Source: OLB11 sp041392835
GTDB lineage: Bacteria; Bacteroidota; Bacteroidia; Chitinophagales; Chitinophagaceae
Assembly: GCA_041392835.1 (NCBI GenBank)
Contig: JAWKLF010000001.1
Span: 992,001 to 1,056,000 of the forward strand
Direction of reading: 5' to 3'
DNA length: 64,000 bases
Shown here: positions 1 to 8,847 of the stretch, piece after piece
Layout of the letters: each line of letters begins with the position of its first letter
Position numbering within the stretch: the first letter of the stretch is position 1
Translations under genes and position numbers: made by a program
Notes under the pieces: generated by a model
The model's input: only the letters and a program-made list of their open reading frames with translations
Database searches by the model: none
What the model was told of the DNA's origin: nothing

Positions 1-844
1 GCTTAAAATAATCCAATGAAATATAAGTCCAAATATCTCTACTGAAATCTATAAGAATGGTATTAATACGTTTTAAAGCATCAAACTGCGCAGCCAGCAT
101 ATCATAATGTTCTATCTGCGTAGTGTACTGCATTCGCTTAAGCCCAAGGGTTTTGTCTACAAATTCATTGGCAAATTTGATCCAATTTTTTTTAGGAAAA
201 GCGGCATAATGAGCATTAAAATTGCCAGTGGCTCCGCCAAATTTAGCAGCAAAAGGAATTTGACGAAAAAGGATTAGTTGGTTTTCAATGCGCTCTATAA
301 ATACTCTAAACTCTTTTCCCATGCGTGTAGGAGAAGCTGCTTGTCCATGTGTGCGAGCCAACATACTTACTGACTGATAGGAGAGGGAAAGCTCTTTTAA
401 GTATTTAAGTATTTCATGCAATGTTGGCATCAGTTCATTGTGTAGTGCATCGCGCCATAGCATAGGTATGGCCGTATTATTTATATCCTGACTGGTTAAT
501 CCAAAGTGTACCCATTCGGCATGTTTTTCAAGTTTAATACTTTTTAATTTTTCTTTAATAAAATATTCTACAGCTTTTACATCATGATTTGTAATTTTTT
601 CGGTCTCTTTTATGTGCTCTGCATCTTGAATAGAAAAAGCAGAAGCAATTTGTTTAACCTTTTTTATTTCAGTAGCCGATAAAGAAAAAATACCATTTTT
701 TGCTAATGCCAAAAAATAATCTACTTCAACAAATACTCGATATTTGATAAGTGCAAATTCAGAAAAATAATCTGAAAGTTTTTGAGTTTGTTGACTATAT
801 CGGCCATCTATTGGCGAAATGGAAAGAAGTGTACTATGGGTCAT
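1..844 (-). CDS. purB: Adenylosuccinate lyase, partial (C-terminal part lies outside the window)
   Basis: PurB carries out two fumarate-releasing steps of purine synthesis: SAICAR to AICAR and adenylosuccinate to AMP. The minus-strand frame opens at an ATG at 842-844 and runs off the window edge after about 281 codons. The N-terminus has the PurB signature SPIDGRY followed by a segment resembling FSEFALIKYRVFVEVDYF, as in the E. coli-type enzyme. Around residue 211 there is K-F-G-G-A-T-G-N-F-N-A, matching the GKYNGAIGNYNAH block. The last readable residues (LIDFSRDIWTYISLDYF) correspond to the stretch just before the flexible catalytic loop, so that loop is not in the window. It is divergent from mqnA with 64 bases between the starts. 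With purL 3.8 kb away, purine genes are loosely grouped here. Confidence 0.93.
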   Translation of the reverse strand, partial: MTHSTLLSISPIDGRYSQQTQKLSDYFSEFALIKYRVFVEVDYFLALAKNGIFSLSATEIKKVKQIASAFSIQDAEHIKETEKITNHDVKAVEYFIKEKLKSIKLEKHAEWVHFGLTSQDINNTAIPMLWRDALHNELMPTLHEILKYLKELSLSYQSVSMLARTHGQAASPTRMGKEFRVFIERIENQLILFRQIPFAAKFGGATGNFNAHYAAFPKKNWIKFANEFVDKTLGLKRMQYTTQIEHYDMLAAQFDALKRINTILIDFSRDIWTYISLDYFK

Positions 845-858
845 AAAAAATATAAATG

Positions 859-866
859 CAAAAGTA
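859..866 (-). promoter_or_regulatory. Candidate -7 promoter box for purB
   Basis: The minus strand reads TACTTTTG here, matching the Bacteroidetes -7 consensus TAnnTTTG, 14 bases before the purB ATG. No clear -33 TTG at the usual distance was found, so this rests on the -7 match and position alone. Confidence 0.45.
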
Positions 867-888
867 ATTCATGCAACTTAGAAGCACG

Positions 889-896
889 TATATTTG
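889..896 (+). promoter_or_regulatory. Candidate -7 promoter box for mqnA
   Basis: TATATTTG fits TAnnTTTG and lies 12 bases before the mqnA ATG. Together with the purB box it makes 845-908 a compact divergent promoter region. Confidence 0.55.
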
Positions 897-908
897 CGAC
901 CTTAATTT

Positions 909-1652
909 ATGAATAGTAAGATTCGAATTGGTGCTGTAAGCTATTTAAATACAAAACCCTTCCTTTATGGGTTAGAACAAAAACCTTTTGCAGATCGTAT
1001 AGAACTCATACAAGATTATCCTGCAAATTTGTCTTCATTATTACAAAAAGATAAAATTGATATTGCTTTGCTACCTGTAGTAGCCATAAAAGGGATAACC
1101 GATGCCTCTATCATTTCGGATTATTGTATTGGTAGCGAATCTGAGGTGGCTTCTGTTTGTTTATATAGCGAGGTGCCAATAGAAGAGATTCAAACGATTC
1201 TATTAGATTATCAATCAAGAACCAGTGTGGCTTTATTGAAAATTTTGTTAGATAAGTATTGGCAAACAAGACCCATGCTTTTGGAAGCAAACGAAAATTT
1301 TATTTCAGATATTAAAGACAAAACTGCAGGCTTGGTTATAGGAGATAGGGCTTTGGCATTGACCAATACATATCCCTACGTATATGATTTAGCAGCTTGC
1401 TGGAATGAATATACTAGATTGCCATTTGTTTTTGCGACTTGGGTGGCCAACAAAAAAATAAACGAAGCATTTATCAAAGACTTTAATAGTGCATTGCAAG
1501 TAGGACTGGAAAACATAGATAAGATTATTGAAAATAACACATCGGATCATTATGATTTGGCAGTTTACTACAAACAAAATATTAGTTTTGAATTGGATGA
1601 AAAAAAGAAAAATGCAATGACACTTTTTTTAAAATTAATCGAGCTGATGTAG
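909..1652 (+). CDS. mqnA: Chorismate dehydratase MqnA (futalosine menaquinone pathway)
   Basis: MqnA dehydrates chorismate to 3-enolpyruvoyl-benzoate, the first committed step of menaquinone synthesis by the futalosine route. The N-terminus IRIGAVSYLNTKPFLYGLE is the family signature (periplasmic-binding-protein-like fold), and it differs from MqnD, which starts with a different block. Its 247 residues are normal or slightly short for the family. There is no signal peptide, so it is cytoplasmic. The start is supported by a -7 box ending 12 bases upstream. The next gene follows after 13 bases, so the two may be cotranscribed. Other mqn genes are not in the window. The presence of this gene implies that the organism does not rely on the classical men pathway. 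Confidence 0.88.
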   Translation: MNSKIRIGAVSYLNTKPFLYGLEQKPFADRIELIQDYPANLSSLLQKDKIDIALLPVVAIKGITDASIISDYCIGSESEVASVCLYSEVPIEEIQTILLDYQSRTSVALLKILLDKYWQTRPMLLEANENFISDIKDKTAGLVIGDRALALTNTYPYVYDLAACWNEYTRLPFVFATWVANKKINEAFIKDFNSALQVGLENIDKIIENNTSDHYDLAVYYKQNISFELDEKKKNAMTLFLKLIELM

Positions 1653-1665
1653 TAAGTTTACATCT

Positions 1666-3270
1666 ATGAGAATCGCCTCAATTATTATATTTCTGTTTGT
1701 TTTTCATTCCAGTTGCAAAGAATTTTCAAACTCCAAAAAAATATTTATATTCAATCAAGTCCAAGGCACTGAAAGTTTAGATCCCGCTTTTGCTAAAAAT
1801 CTAAATATTATGTGGCACTGTCAGACAATTTACAATAGGTTGATTGAATATGACGAAAATATGCAAATACAACCTTCTTTGGCAAGCTCTTGGGACATTA
1901 GCAATGACCGCTTAGTATATACCTTTAGGCTTAGAAACGATGTTTATTTTCACGACAACGAAGCCTTTCCAAATGGCAAAGGAAGAAAAATGAATGCACA
2001 AGATGTAGTATATAGTTTTAATCGAATTATAGATGAGCAAATAGCCTCGCCTGGTGCATGGATATTTAATGGTAGAATAGATACAACCAAACCTTTTGAA
2101 GCAATCAATGATACCACGTTCCAGCTTCGATTAGTAAAACCTTTTAACCCTATGTTAGGTATAATAAGTATGGATTACTGTTCTATAGTGCCACACGAAG
2201 TAGTTGAAAAATGGGGCAAAGATTTCAGATCGCATCCGTGTGGCACAGGTCCATTTGTTTTTCAGCATTGGGAAGAAGGCGTGGCAATAACGTACAGAAA
2301 AAATAATCAATACTGGGAAACAGATTCATTAGGAAATAAACTGCCTTATATAGATGGAGTAAAAGCTACCTTTATAGATAGCAAGGCCACAGAATTTTTA
2401 TTGTTTATGCAAGGCGATATACATTTTATGAATGGCATAGATGCTACGTTTAAAGACCAAGTTTTAACTAAAAGTGGAAATTTACATGTTCAATTTGAAA
2501 AGAAAATTCAACTACAAAAAAGTCCATATTTGAATGTCGAATATCTCGGTTTTTTATTAGATAAGGATAAGACCAAACAAGATATACTCTTAAATAAAAA
2601 AATTAGACAAGCTATTAATTATGGTTTCAATAGAAAAAAGTTAATTACCTATTTAAGAAATAATATTGGTTATGCAGCCACCGAAGGGATTATCCCAAGG
2701 GGTTTACAAGGCTATGATAGTATACATACTAAAGGCTATACATATCAACCCGATTTGGCAAGACAACTCATTCAAGAAGTAAAAAAAGAAACAGGTTCAG
2801 TGCCTGCCATAACACTTTTGTCCAATGATAATTATTCAGACCGATGCAATTTTATTGCTTCACAATTAGCTTCTTTAGGATTAAAAATCAATGTTGAAAT
2901 TATGCAGCCTTCTCTACTTCGTGAGCAAATGAGTAATTCTCAAGCCGACTTTTTTTGGGGCACTTGGATAGCCGATTACCCTGACGCAGAAAGTTATCTT
3001 ACTATGTATTATTCTAAAAACACTGCACCACCCAACTATACTCGTTTTAAAAATGACCAATTTGATCAACTCTATGAAAAAAGTTTGACTGAAGAAAATA
3101 CAACTCAAAAAATTGCGCTATATGAAGCCATGGATCAAATAATTATTCAAGAAGCACCTTGTGTGCCTTTGTTTTACGATCAGGTTATGCATTTTCTACA
3201 ACCCAATGTTCAAAATTGGAAAAGCAATAGCTTAAATCTAATATCATTAAAAAATGTAAAATTGCAATAA
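1666..3270 (+). CDS. ABC transporter substrate-binding lipoprotein, peptide/nickel (SBP_bac_5) family
   Basis: This is a solute-binding protein of the OppA/DppA class, 534 residues. The N-terminus has a hydrophobic segment ending HSSC at about residue 17, a plausible lipobox, so it is probably a lipoprotein. Family features are an opening block with LDPAFAKN, then LIEYDENMQIQPSLASSW and a FRLRNDVYFHDN segment, followed by AQDVVYSFNRI. A C-terminal block containing WIADYPDAESYL is also typical of the family. No permease or ATPase genes are adjacent, so it either serves a transporter encoded elsewhere or is an orphan binding protein; the ligand cannot be deduced. It lies 13 bases after mqnA. 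The segment TAAGTTTAC just before the ATG is a weak -7-like match. Confidence 0.85.
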   Translation: MRIASIIIFLFVFHSSCKEFSNSKKIFIFNQVQGTESLDPAFAKNLNIMWHCQTIYNRLIEYDENMQIQPSLASSWDISNDRLVYTFRLRNDVYFHDNEAFPNGKGRKMNAQDVVYSFNRIIDEQIASPGAWIFNGRIDTTKPFEAINDTTFQLRLVKPFNPMLGIISMDYCSIVPHEVVEKWGKDFRSHPCGTGPFVFQHWEEGVAITYRKNNQYWETDSLGNKLPYIDGVKATFIDSKATEFLLFMQGDIHFMNGIDATFKDQVLTKSGNLHVQFEKKIQLQKSPYLNVEYLGFLLDKDKTKQDILLNKKIRQAINYGFNRKKLITYLRNNIGYAATEGIIPRGLQGYDSIHTKGYTYQPDLARQLIQEVKKETGSVPAITLLSNDNYSDRCNFIASQLASLGLKINVEIMQPSLLREQMSNSQADFFWGTWIADYPDAESYLTMYYSKNTAPPNYTRFKNDQFDQLYEKSLTEENTTQKIALYEAMDQIIIQEAPCVPLFYDQVMHFLQPNVQNWKSNSLNLISLKNVKLQ

Positions 3271-3300
3271 TATTACTGCCTTAAAAAGACCCATTACACC

Positions 3301-3308
3301 TACCTTTG
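3301..3308 (+). promoter_or_regulatory. Candidate -7 promoter box for the M16 peptidase gene
   Basis: TACCTTTG fits TAnnTTTG and ends only 5 bases before the ATG at 3314, which predicts an almost leaderless mRNA. No -33 TTG was found at the expected spacing. Confidence 0.45.
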
Positions 3309-3313
3309 CCTCT

Positions 3314-4558
3314 ATGATTCAGTATGAAAAGTTTACACTAAAAAATGGTTTAAGGGTTATCTATCACTTTGATAATACTTCGCCCATGGTGGCAGTCAAT
3401 GTACTTTACGATGTAGGTGCTCGAGATGAGGTGATAAGCAAAACAGGCTTTGCTCACCTTTTTGAACATCTCATGTTTGGCGGAAGCGAAAATATTCCAG
3501 AATACGATACCCCTTTGCAGATGGCAGGTGGAGAAAACAATGCTTATACTACAAACGATATTACAAACTATTATATACAACTTCCTGCTGAAAATTTGGA
3601 AACAGCTTTTTGGCTCGAAAGTGATAGAATGTTGAATTTGGCTTTTAATCAAAAAAGTTTAGATGTGCAGCGCAAAGTTGTTTGTGAGGAATTTAAAGAA
3701 CAGTATATAAACAAACCCTATGGCGATGTGTGGAAATATTTAAGAGAACTTTGCTATACAGTGCATCCATATCAGTGGATGACTATAGGAAAAGAATTAA
3801 AACATATTGAGGAGGCTACCTTACAAGACGTAAAAGAATTTTTTAAAAAACACTATTCGCCTATCAATGCGATTTTGTGTGTTGCAGGCAATTGTTCATT
3901 AGAAACCGTTAAGCAACTTTGTAAAACATATTTTGAACCCATCCCTTCGGGAGAAAAATATAATAGAAATATTCCAAAAGAACCAAAACAAACAAGCCCC
4001 AGAAAATTGCAAGTACAGAAAGATGTCCCTGTTTCTGTTGTTATTAAAGCTTTTCATATGGCTGACCGTTTGGACAAAGCATATTATGCAACCGACCTGA
4101 TTACAGATATATTGAGCGGTGGTCAGTCATCACGATTGTATCAACGATTTGTAAAAAACGAAAAACTCTGTAGTGAAATTAGTTGCTATCATACTGGAAG
4201 TATAGACAATGGCTTAATAGTTTTTGAAGCCAAGTTATTGCCATCTACCAAAGCAGAAGATTTTGAAGCGGCCTTAGATAATGAAATCGAAAAAATTAAA
4301 ACCACTGCAATAAGTCAGCAAGAATTGGATAAAGTCAAAAATAAAGTGGAAAGTATGTTAGCATTTGAAGATTTGAGTTTGCTTAGTAGAGCCAACAACT
4401 TAGCCTATTACGAATTGTTAGGCGATATTGAAATGATGAATACTGAGTTTGAAAAGTATAATCAAGTTAATGCAGAAGAAATGCTAAGCTATGCTCAATC
4501 TATTTTAGTGCCCGAAAATTCAAATACCTTATATTATCTTAGTCAGCCTAAACAATAG
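3314..4558 (+). CDS. M16 family zinc metallopeptidase (insulinase/processing-peptidase type)
   Basis: The inverted zinc motif HxxEH is present as H48-L-F-E51-H52, followed by LMFGGSENIP and GGENNAYTTNDITNYY, which are hallmark M16 segments. The Glu-rich CEEFKEQ around residues 124-130 is where the third zinc ligand is expected. At 414 residues it is a single two-domain M16B half. Many M16 enzymes work with a catalytically dead partner encoded next door; none is seen here. There is no obvious signal peptide, so the location is uncertain. It probably degrades or processes peptides; the substrate is unknown. The upstream box predicts its own very short-leader promoter, and the following purL has another. 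Confidence 0.9.
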   Translation: MIQYEKFTLKNGLRVIYHFDNTSPMVAVNVLYDVGARDEVISKTGFAHLFEHLMFGGSENIPEYDTPLQMAGGENNAYTTNDITNYYIQLPAENLETAFWLESDRMLNLAFNQKSLDVQRKVVCEEFKEQYINKPYGDVWKYLRELCYTVHPYQWMTIGKELKHIEEATLQDVKEFFKKHYSPINAILCVAGNCSLETVKQLCKTYFEPIPSGEKYNRNIPKEPKQTSPRKLQVQKDVPVSVVIKAFHMADRLDKAYYATDLITDILSGGQSSRLYQRFVKNEKLCSEISCYHTGSIDNGLIVFEAKLLPSTKAEDFEAALDNEIEKIKTTAISQQELDKVKNKVESMLAFEDLSLLSRANNLAYYELLGDIEMMNTEFEKYNQVNAEEMLSYAQSILVPENSNTLYYLSQPKQ

Positions 4559-4636
4559 GCGTGGCGCAGGATTTGCATAACATGTTGTAAAATTGTTTTA
4601 GCATTCTTATTCTTAATGATTCTACTTGTGTTTTAG

Positions 4637-4644
4637 TATCTTTG
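4637..4644 (+). promoter_or_regulatory. -7 promoter box that fixes the purL start
   Basis: TATCTTTG matches TAnnTTTG and lies 20 bases before the ATG at 4665. Because it sits inside the open frame that could be extended back to a TTG at 4626, it argues for translation starting at 4665. Confidence 0.6.
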
Positions 4645-4664
4645 CGATTCAATTTTTTATTTCA

Positions 4665-6866
4665 ATGCAAGTTACAACTCTTGAACAGGCCATAAAATTA
4701 GGATTAACAAAAGAAGAATTTGAAAAAATAATTTCCATTTTAGGCAGAGTGCCCAATTTTACAGAAACTGCTATGTATAGCGTAATGTGGAGCGAACATT
4801 GCAGTTATAAAAATTCAATAAAATGGTTAAAAACATTACCAAAAGACGGTAGCAAAGTGCTTGCCAAAGCAGGCGAAGAAAATGCAGGATTAATAGATAT
4901 TGGCGATGATTGGGCTTGTAGTTTTAAAATAGAATCACACAATCATCCTTCGGCCATAGAGCCCTTTCAGGGAGCTGCCACGGGTGTAGGAGGCATTCAC
5001 AGAGATATATTTACTATGGGCGCTCGCCCTATTGCGGCACTTAATTCGCTTCGGTTTGGGTCTATTCAAGATGCAAAAACACAGCACTTATTAAAAGGAG
5101 TAGTAGCGGGTATTGGACACTACGGAAATTGTTTTGGAGTGCCTACCATAGGTGGTGAAGTATATTTTGAATCATCCTACAATACCAATCCACTTGTCAA
5201 TGCAATGAGTGTTGGTGTAGTTAAAAAAGGTAAAACTATTTCTGCTACATCACATGGTGTTGGCAACTTGGTTTTTATAGTTGGGAGCGACACAGGTAAA
5301 GATGGAATTGGTGGTGCAAGTTTTGCAAGTGCTGATATAAATGAAGATAGCGCAAAAGATTTACCCGCTGTACAAGTAGGAGACCCTTTTCAAGAAAAAA
5401 AATTATTAGAAGCATGTATGGAGTTGGTTCATACAGATGCTGTAATAGGCATGCAAGATATGGGAGCTGCAGGTATTACTTGTAGCACTTCCGAAATGAG
5501 TGCTAAAGGTCAGCATGGTATGATAATACATTTAGACAAAGTGCCTACTCGACAAAAAAATATGTTGCCTTGGGAAATGTTGCTTAGCGAATCTCAAGAG
5601 CGTATGTTAGTCGTAGTAAAAAAGGGGCATGAACAAGAAGTTATTTCAATTTTTGAAAAATGGGATATTCACTGTGAGCATATAGGAGAAGTTATTAAAG
5701 AAGATGTATTGAAGTTTTATATGCACGATGAGTTAGTGGCCGAAGTGCCAGCAGAAAGTTTAGTATTGGGAGGTGGGGCACCGGTATATGAAAGAGAATA
5801 TACCGAGCCTGGCTATTTCAAAGAGAGAGACCAATTTAATATCAACCAAATTGAAGAACCAAGTAATTTACAAGCTATAGCAGAAGCATTAATTCAATTG
5901 CCTAATATAGCTTCCAAAAAATGGGTTTACGAACAATATGATAGTATGGTAGGAACGGCCAATGCCAGTACTAACCAGCCCTCTGATGCAGCACTTGCAT
6001 GGGTAAAGGGTACCACCAAAGGCATAGCCTGTACTGTAGATTGCAATAGCCGCTATGTACACGCAGATCCTTATGTAGGAGCTATGATAGCTGTATGCGA
6101 GGCAGCTCGAAATATAGTATGCACGGGCGCTACACCAAGCGCCATTACCAATTGTTTAAATTTTGGCAATCCCTACAATCCAGAAGTTTATTATCAGTTT
6201 GTGTATGCATTAAAAGGTATGAGTGCAGCTTGTATTAAATTAGATACGCCCGTTACTGGTGGCAATGTAAGTTTCTACAATCAATCGCCCGATGGTGCTG
6301 TGTATCCTACACCCACTATTGGTATGGTAGGTATAATAGAAGATATAAAGAAAAAAATGACCATGTACTTTAAAGAAAAAGGAGATGTAATTTATCTTTT
6401 AGGTACAAGCCGAAATGATATAAATTGTAGCGAATACCTTCATAAAATACATCAAGTAGCAATATCTCCAGCACCACATTTTGATTTGGAAGAAGAGTTT
6501 GCCATACAACAACAAGTACTTTCTCTTATAAAGAATAACCTACTTCAATCGGCACATGATATAGCAGAGGGCGGCTTATGGGTAGCACTATTAGAAAGTT
6601 GTTTTTTTAATCAGTTGGGTTTTTCAATATCCACTCAGCATGCTATTCGAAAAGATGCTTTTTTGTTTGGAGAAAGTCAAAGTAGAATTGTAGTTAGTGT
6701 TCGTAAAGAAAACGAAGCTACTTTTTTAGAAGCTTGCAATCAAATAGCGGTAGAAAAAATTGGCGAAGTAAGCAGTGGTACTATACAAATAGATCAGGAA
6801 GATTGGTCTTCAATATCAAATTGGAAAAATAAATACGAAAATGCTTTAGCAGGCTACTTAAAATAA
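4665..6866 (+). CDS. purL: Phosphoribosylformylglycinamidine synthase subunit PurL (small type)
   Basis: PurL converts FGAR to FGAM using ATP and ammonia in de novo purine synthesis. At 733 residues it is the small PurL, which needs separate PurQ and PurS subunits; neither is in the window. Conserved blocks seen include MYSVMWSEHCSYKNS near the N-terminus, then IESHNHPSAIEPFQGAATG and GGIHRDIFTMGARPIA. Further on come QDMGAAGITCS and a C-terminal TPVTGGNVSFYN. The frame stays open upstream to a TTG, but the ATG at 4665 is preferred because a -7 promoter box lies between them. The next gene begins 2 bases after the stop and is probably cotranscribed. Confidence 0.96.
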   Translation: MQVTTLEQAIKLGLTKEEFEKIISILGRVPNFTETAMYSVMWSEHCSYKNSIKWLKTLPKDGSKVLAKAGEENAGLIDIGDDWACSFKIESHNHPSAIEPFQGAATGVGGIHRDIFTMGARPIAALNSLRFGSIQDAKTQHLLKGVVAGIGHYGNCFGVPTIGGEVYFESSYNTNPLVNAMSVGVVKKGKTISATSHGVGNLVFIVGSDTGKDGIGGASFASADINEDSAKDLPAVQVGDPFQEKKLLEACMELVHTDAVIGMQDMGAAGITCSTSEMSAKGQHGMIIHLDKVPTRQKNMLPWEMLLSESQERMLVVVKKGHEQEVISIFEKWDIHCEHIGEVIKEDVLKFYMHDELVAEVPAESLVLGGGAPVYEREYTEPGYFKERDQFNINQIEEPSNLQAIAEALIQLPNIASKKWVYEQYDSMVGTANASTNQPSDAALAWVKGTTKGIACTVDCNSRYVHADPYVGAMIAVCEAARNIVCTGATPSAITNCLNFGNPYNPEVYYQFVYALKGMSAACIKLDTPVTGGNVSFYNQSPDGAVYPTPTIGMVGIIEDIKKKMTMYFKEKGDVIYLLGTSRNDINCSEYLHKIHQVAISPAPHFDLEEEFAIQQQVLSLIKNNLLQSAHDIAEGGLWVALLESCFFNQLGFSISTQHAIRKDAFLFGESQSRIVVSVRKENEATFLEACNQIAVEKIGEVSSGTIQIDQEDWSSISNWKNKYENALAGYLK

Positions 6867-6868
6867 AT

Positions 6869-7609
6869 ATGACTACATCAAAATCAGAAATCAAATTCTT
6901 AGATGGCCCACAAAACAGATGGGATGACTTTAAAATTACTATTCGCACAGTACTGGATTTTATAAAAGGCTTTCGAGTTTTGCATTTTGCAGGCCCTTGT
7001 GTTACCATTTTTGGTTCTGCCAGATTTGATGAAAATAATAAACACTATCAAGATGCCAGAAAGCTTGGTGCAGAAATAGCCAAATTAGGATTTACCATCA
7101 TGACAGGTGGTGGCCCTGGTATAATGGAAGCAGCCAATAGAGGTGCCAAAGATGCTGGTGGTAGAAGTGTAGGATGCAATATTGAATTGCCTTTTGAGCA
7201 AAGCGAAAACCCATATTTAGATAAGTGGGTTACTATCAAATATTTCTTTGTTCGCAAAACACTTTTAATTAAATATTCTTATGCCTTTATCGTTATGCCA
7301 GGAGGTTTTGGTACCTTAGATGAATTGTTTGAGTCATTGACTTTGATACAAACCAAAAAAATCAAAAACTTTCCAATCGTTATTTTTAATAAAGAATTTC
7401 ATAAAGAATTATTGAGCCATATAGAAATGATGAAAAAGGAAGGAACTATTTCTCCTGAAGATTTAGATTTAATATTAATTACAGACAGCATAGAAGAAAC
7501 GACTCAATACATGAAGGATTGTATTACTCGTTTTGGTCTTACGTACGAAAAGAAATTTAAACCATTGAAATGGTTGTTTGAAGACAAAATTAATAAAGAC
7601 GACAATTGA
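6869..7609 (+). CDS. LOG-family protein (TIGR00730-type Rossmann fold, nucleotide 5'-monophosphate phosphoribohydrolase)
   Basis: The protein has the two LOG motifs: GGGPGIMEAANRGAKDAGG near residues 80-100 and PGGFGTLDELFE near 145-155 (PGGxGTxxE). Family members hydrolyse cytokinin or purine nucleoside 5'-monophosphates to base and ribose 5-phosphate; many were once called lysine decarboxylases. Its 246 residues are longer than the plant LOG type because of an N-terminal extension of about 50 residues. It starts 2 bases after purL, which suggests a link to purine nucleotide turnover (inference). No signal peptide. Its 3' end overlaps the convergent small lipoprotein gene by 20 bases. Confidence 0.87.
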   Translation: MTTSKSEIKFLDGPQNRWDDFKITIRTVLDFIKGFRVLHFAGPCVTIFGSARFDENNKHYQDARKLGAEIAKLGFTIMTGGGPGIMEAANRGAKDAGGRSVGCNIELPFEQSENPYLDKWVTIKYFFVRKTLLIKYSYAFIVMPGGFGTLDELFESLTLIQTKKIKNFPIVIFNKEFHKELLSHIEMMKKEGTISPEDLDLILITDSIEETTQYMKDCITRFGLTYEKKFKPLKWLFEDKINKDDN

Positions 7610-7829
7610 TAGTGTATTCTACACCATTGTTTGAACCGTTGGTACTATTTTCCTCACAAATTTTTATAGCGTTCTTTTTGGTATCTTTTATGGGATTTTC
7701 ATAAACAATAGAATCTGGTAAATTAGGCATCCCTTTATATTTAGCAGCACATTGACAAATATATTCTTGTGTGCACGAACTTATCACAATACAACACACA
7801 ATAAAAAGTAATCCCGTTTTTAGCTTCAT
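7590..7829 (-). CDS. Small putative lipoprotein, function unknown
   Basis: 79 residues with a lipoprotein signal: basic MKLK, a hydrophobic stretch, and a lipobox ending VISSC near residue 19. The short mature part contains four further cysteines (YICQC, ICEEN, INCRL) that could form disulfides. It resembles the small Cys-containing lipoproteins common in Bacteroidota, but I do not recognise a family. It is convergent with the LOG gene and overlaps its end by 20 bases; no terminator is seen between them. The signal peptide argues that it is real. Confidence 0.6.
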   Translation of the reverse strand: MKLKTGLLFIVCCIVISSCTQEYICQCAAKYKGMPNLPDSIVYENPIKDTKKNAIKICEENSTNGSNNGVEYTINCRLY

Positions 7830-7905
7830 GAGCGTTAAATAATAGCCAAATATAACGCAAGAAATTTTTTTATGATAATATTTAAAATAAATTTACGTAA
7901 TCTCT

Positions 7906-8811
7906 ATGCAAAATAAACTTCAAAGCAATCAATTTGAGAATTTAGAGTTGCTAGCCAAACAGGTAGTAGAAGGCTTTATTTTAGGACTACACAAGAGCCC
8001 TTTTCATGGCTTTTCGGTAGAATTTGCTGAGCATAGACTATACAATTCGGGTGATAATCTAAAACATATAGATTGGAAGGTTTTTGGAAGAACGGATAAA
8101 CTTTTCATTAAAAAATATGAAGAAGAAACCAATTTGCGTTGCCAGCTATTAATAGACTGTTCTTCATCTATGCTACACCCCAAAGATGCACCTGTAAACA
8201 AACTCCAATTTTCGGCTCTTGCGGCCGCTTCCATTATTACCATACTCAAAAAGCAAGTAGACGCTGTGGGGTTAACTACCTTTGATGATGAAATTCATTT
8301 TCACGCAAATGCAAAGTCTGGAACGGTGCATAATAAAAGGCTAATGGCTACATTAGAAAATTTACTGAACTATCAGATAATGGACAAAAAATCCAATACG
8401 GTTCAAATAATGCATCAAATAGCAGAAAACATTCACAAACGTTCTATGGTTATTGTTTTTAGCGATATGTTTGACAGTTATGCTAATCAGCATGAGCTTT
8501 TTGATGCTTTGCAGCATTTAAAGTATAATAAACATGAAGTCCTACTATTTCATGTGCAAGACAAAAACCAAGAAGTGGATTTTAATTTTGAAAACAGACC
8601 TTTGGAATTTATAGATATGGAGACTGGCGAAAAAATAAAACTGAATTCCAATCAAATAAAAAATAGCTATCAGCAAAGAATGAAAGACTATAGAAATGAA
8701 ATTCAACTTAAATGTGCTCAGTTTGGAATAGACATCATAGATGCCAACATGAATGAAGGCTATGAGCCAATTTTAAGATCTTATTTAATCAAAAGAAATA
8801 AAATGAATTAA
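7906..8811 (+). CDS. DUF58 domain protein (von Willebrand A-like)
   Basis: The 301-residue protein has the DUF58 signature, a segment with HRLYNSGDNLKHIDWKVFGR at about residues 44-63, followed by a vWA-like stretch starting LLIDCSSSM, which is a MIDAS-like D-x-S-x-S pattern. It is cytoplasmic with no membrane segment. DUF58 proteins usually sit beside a MoxR-type AAA+ ATPase and batA/batB-like membrane vWA genes; none of these is adjacent here, so it may act with partners encoded elsewhere. The upstream sequence TAAATTTA is a near match to the -7 box. Cellular function is unproven for this family. Confidence 0.88.
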   Translation: MQNKLQSNQFENLELLAKQVVEGFILGLHKSPFHGFSVEFAEHRLYNSGDNLKHIDWKVFGRTDKLFIKKYEEETNLRCQLLIDCSSSMLHPKDAPVNKLQFSALAAASIITILKKQVDAVGLTTFDDEIHFHANAKSGTVHNKRLMATLENLLNYQIMDKKSNTVQIMHQIAENIHKRSMVIVFSDMFDSYANQHELFDALQHLKYNKHEVLLFHVQDKNQEVDFNFENRPLEFIDMETGEKIKLNSNQIKNSYQQRMKDYRNEIQLKCAQFGIDIIDANMNEGYEPILRSYLIKRNKMN

Positions 8812-8847
8812 ACATTCGTTTGACTATAAAGTCCGATATTTACAAGT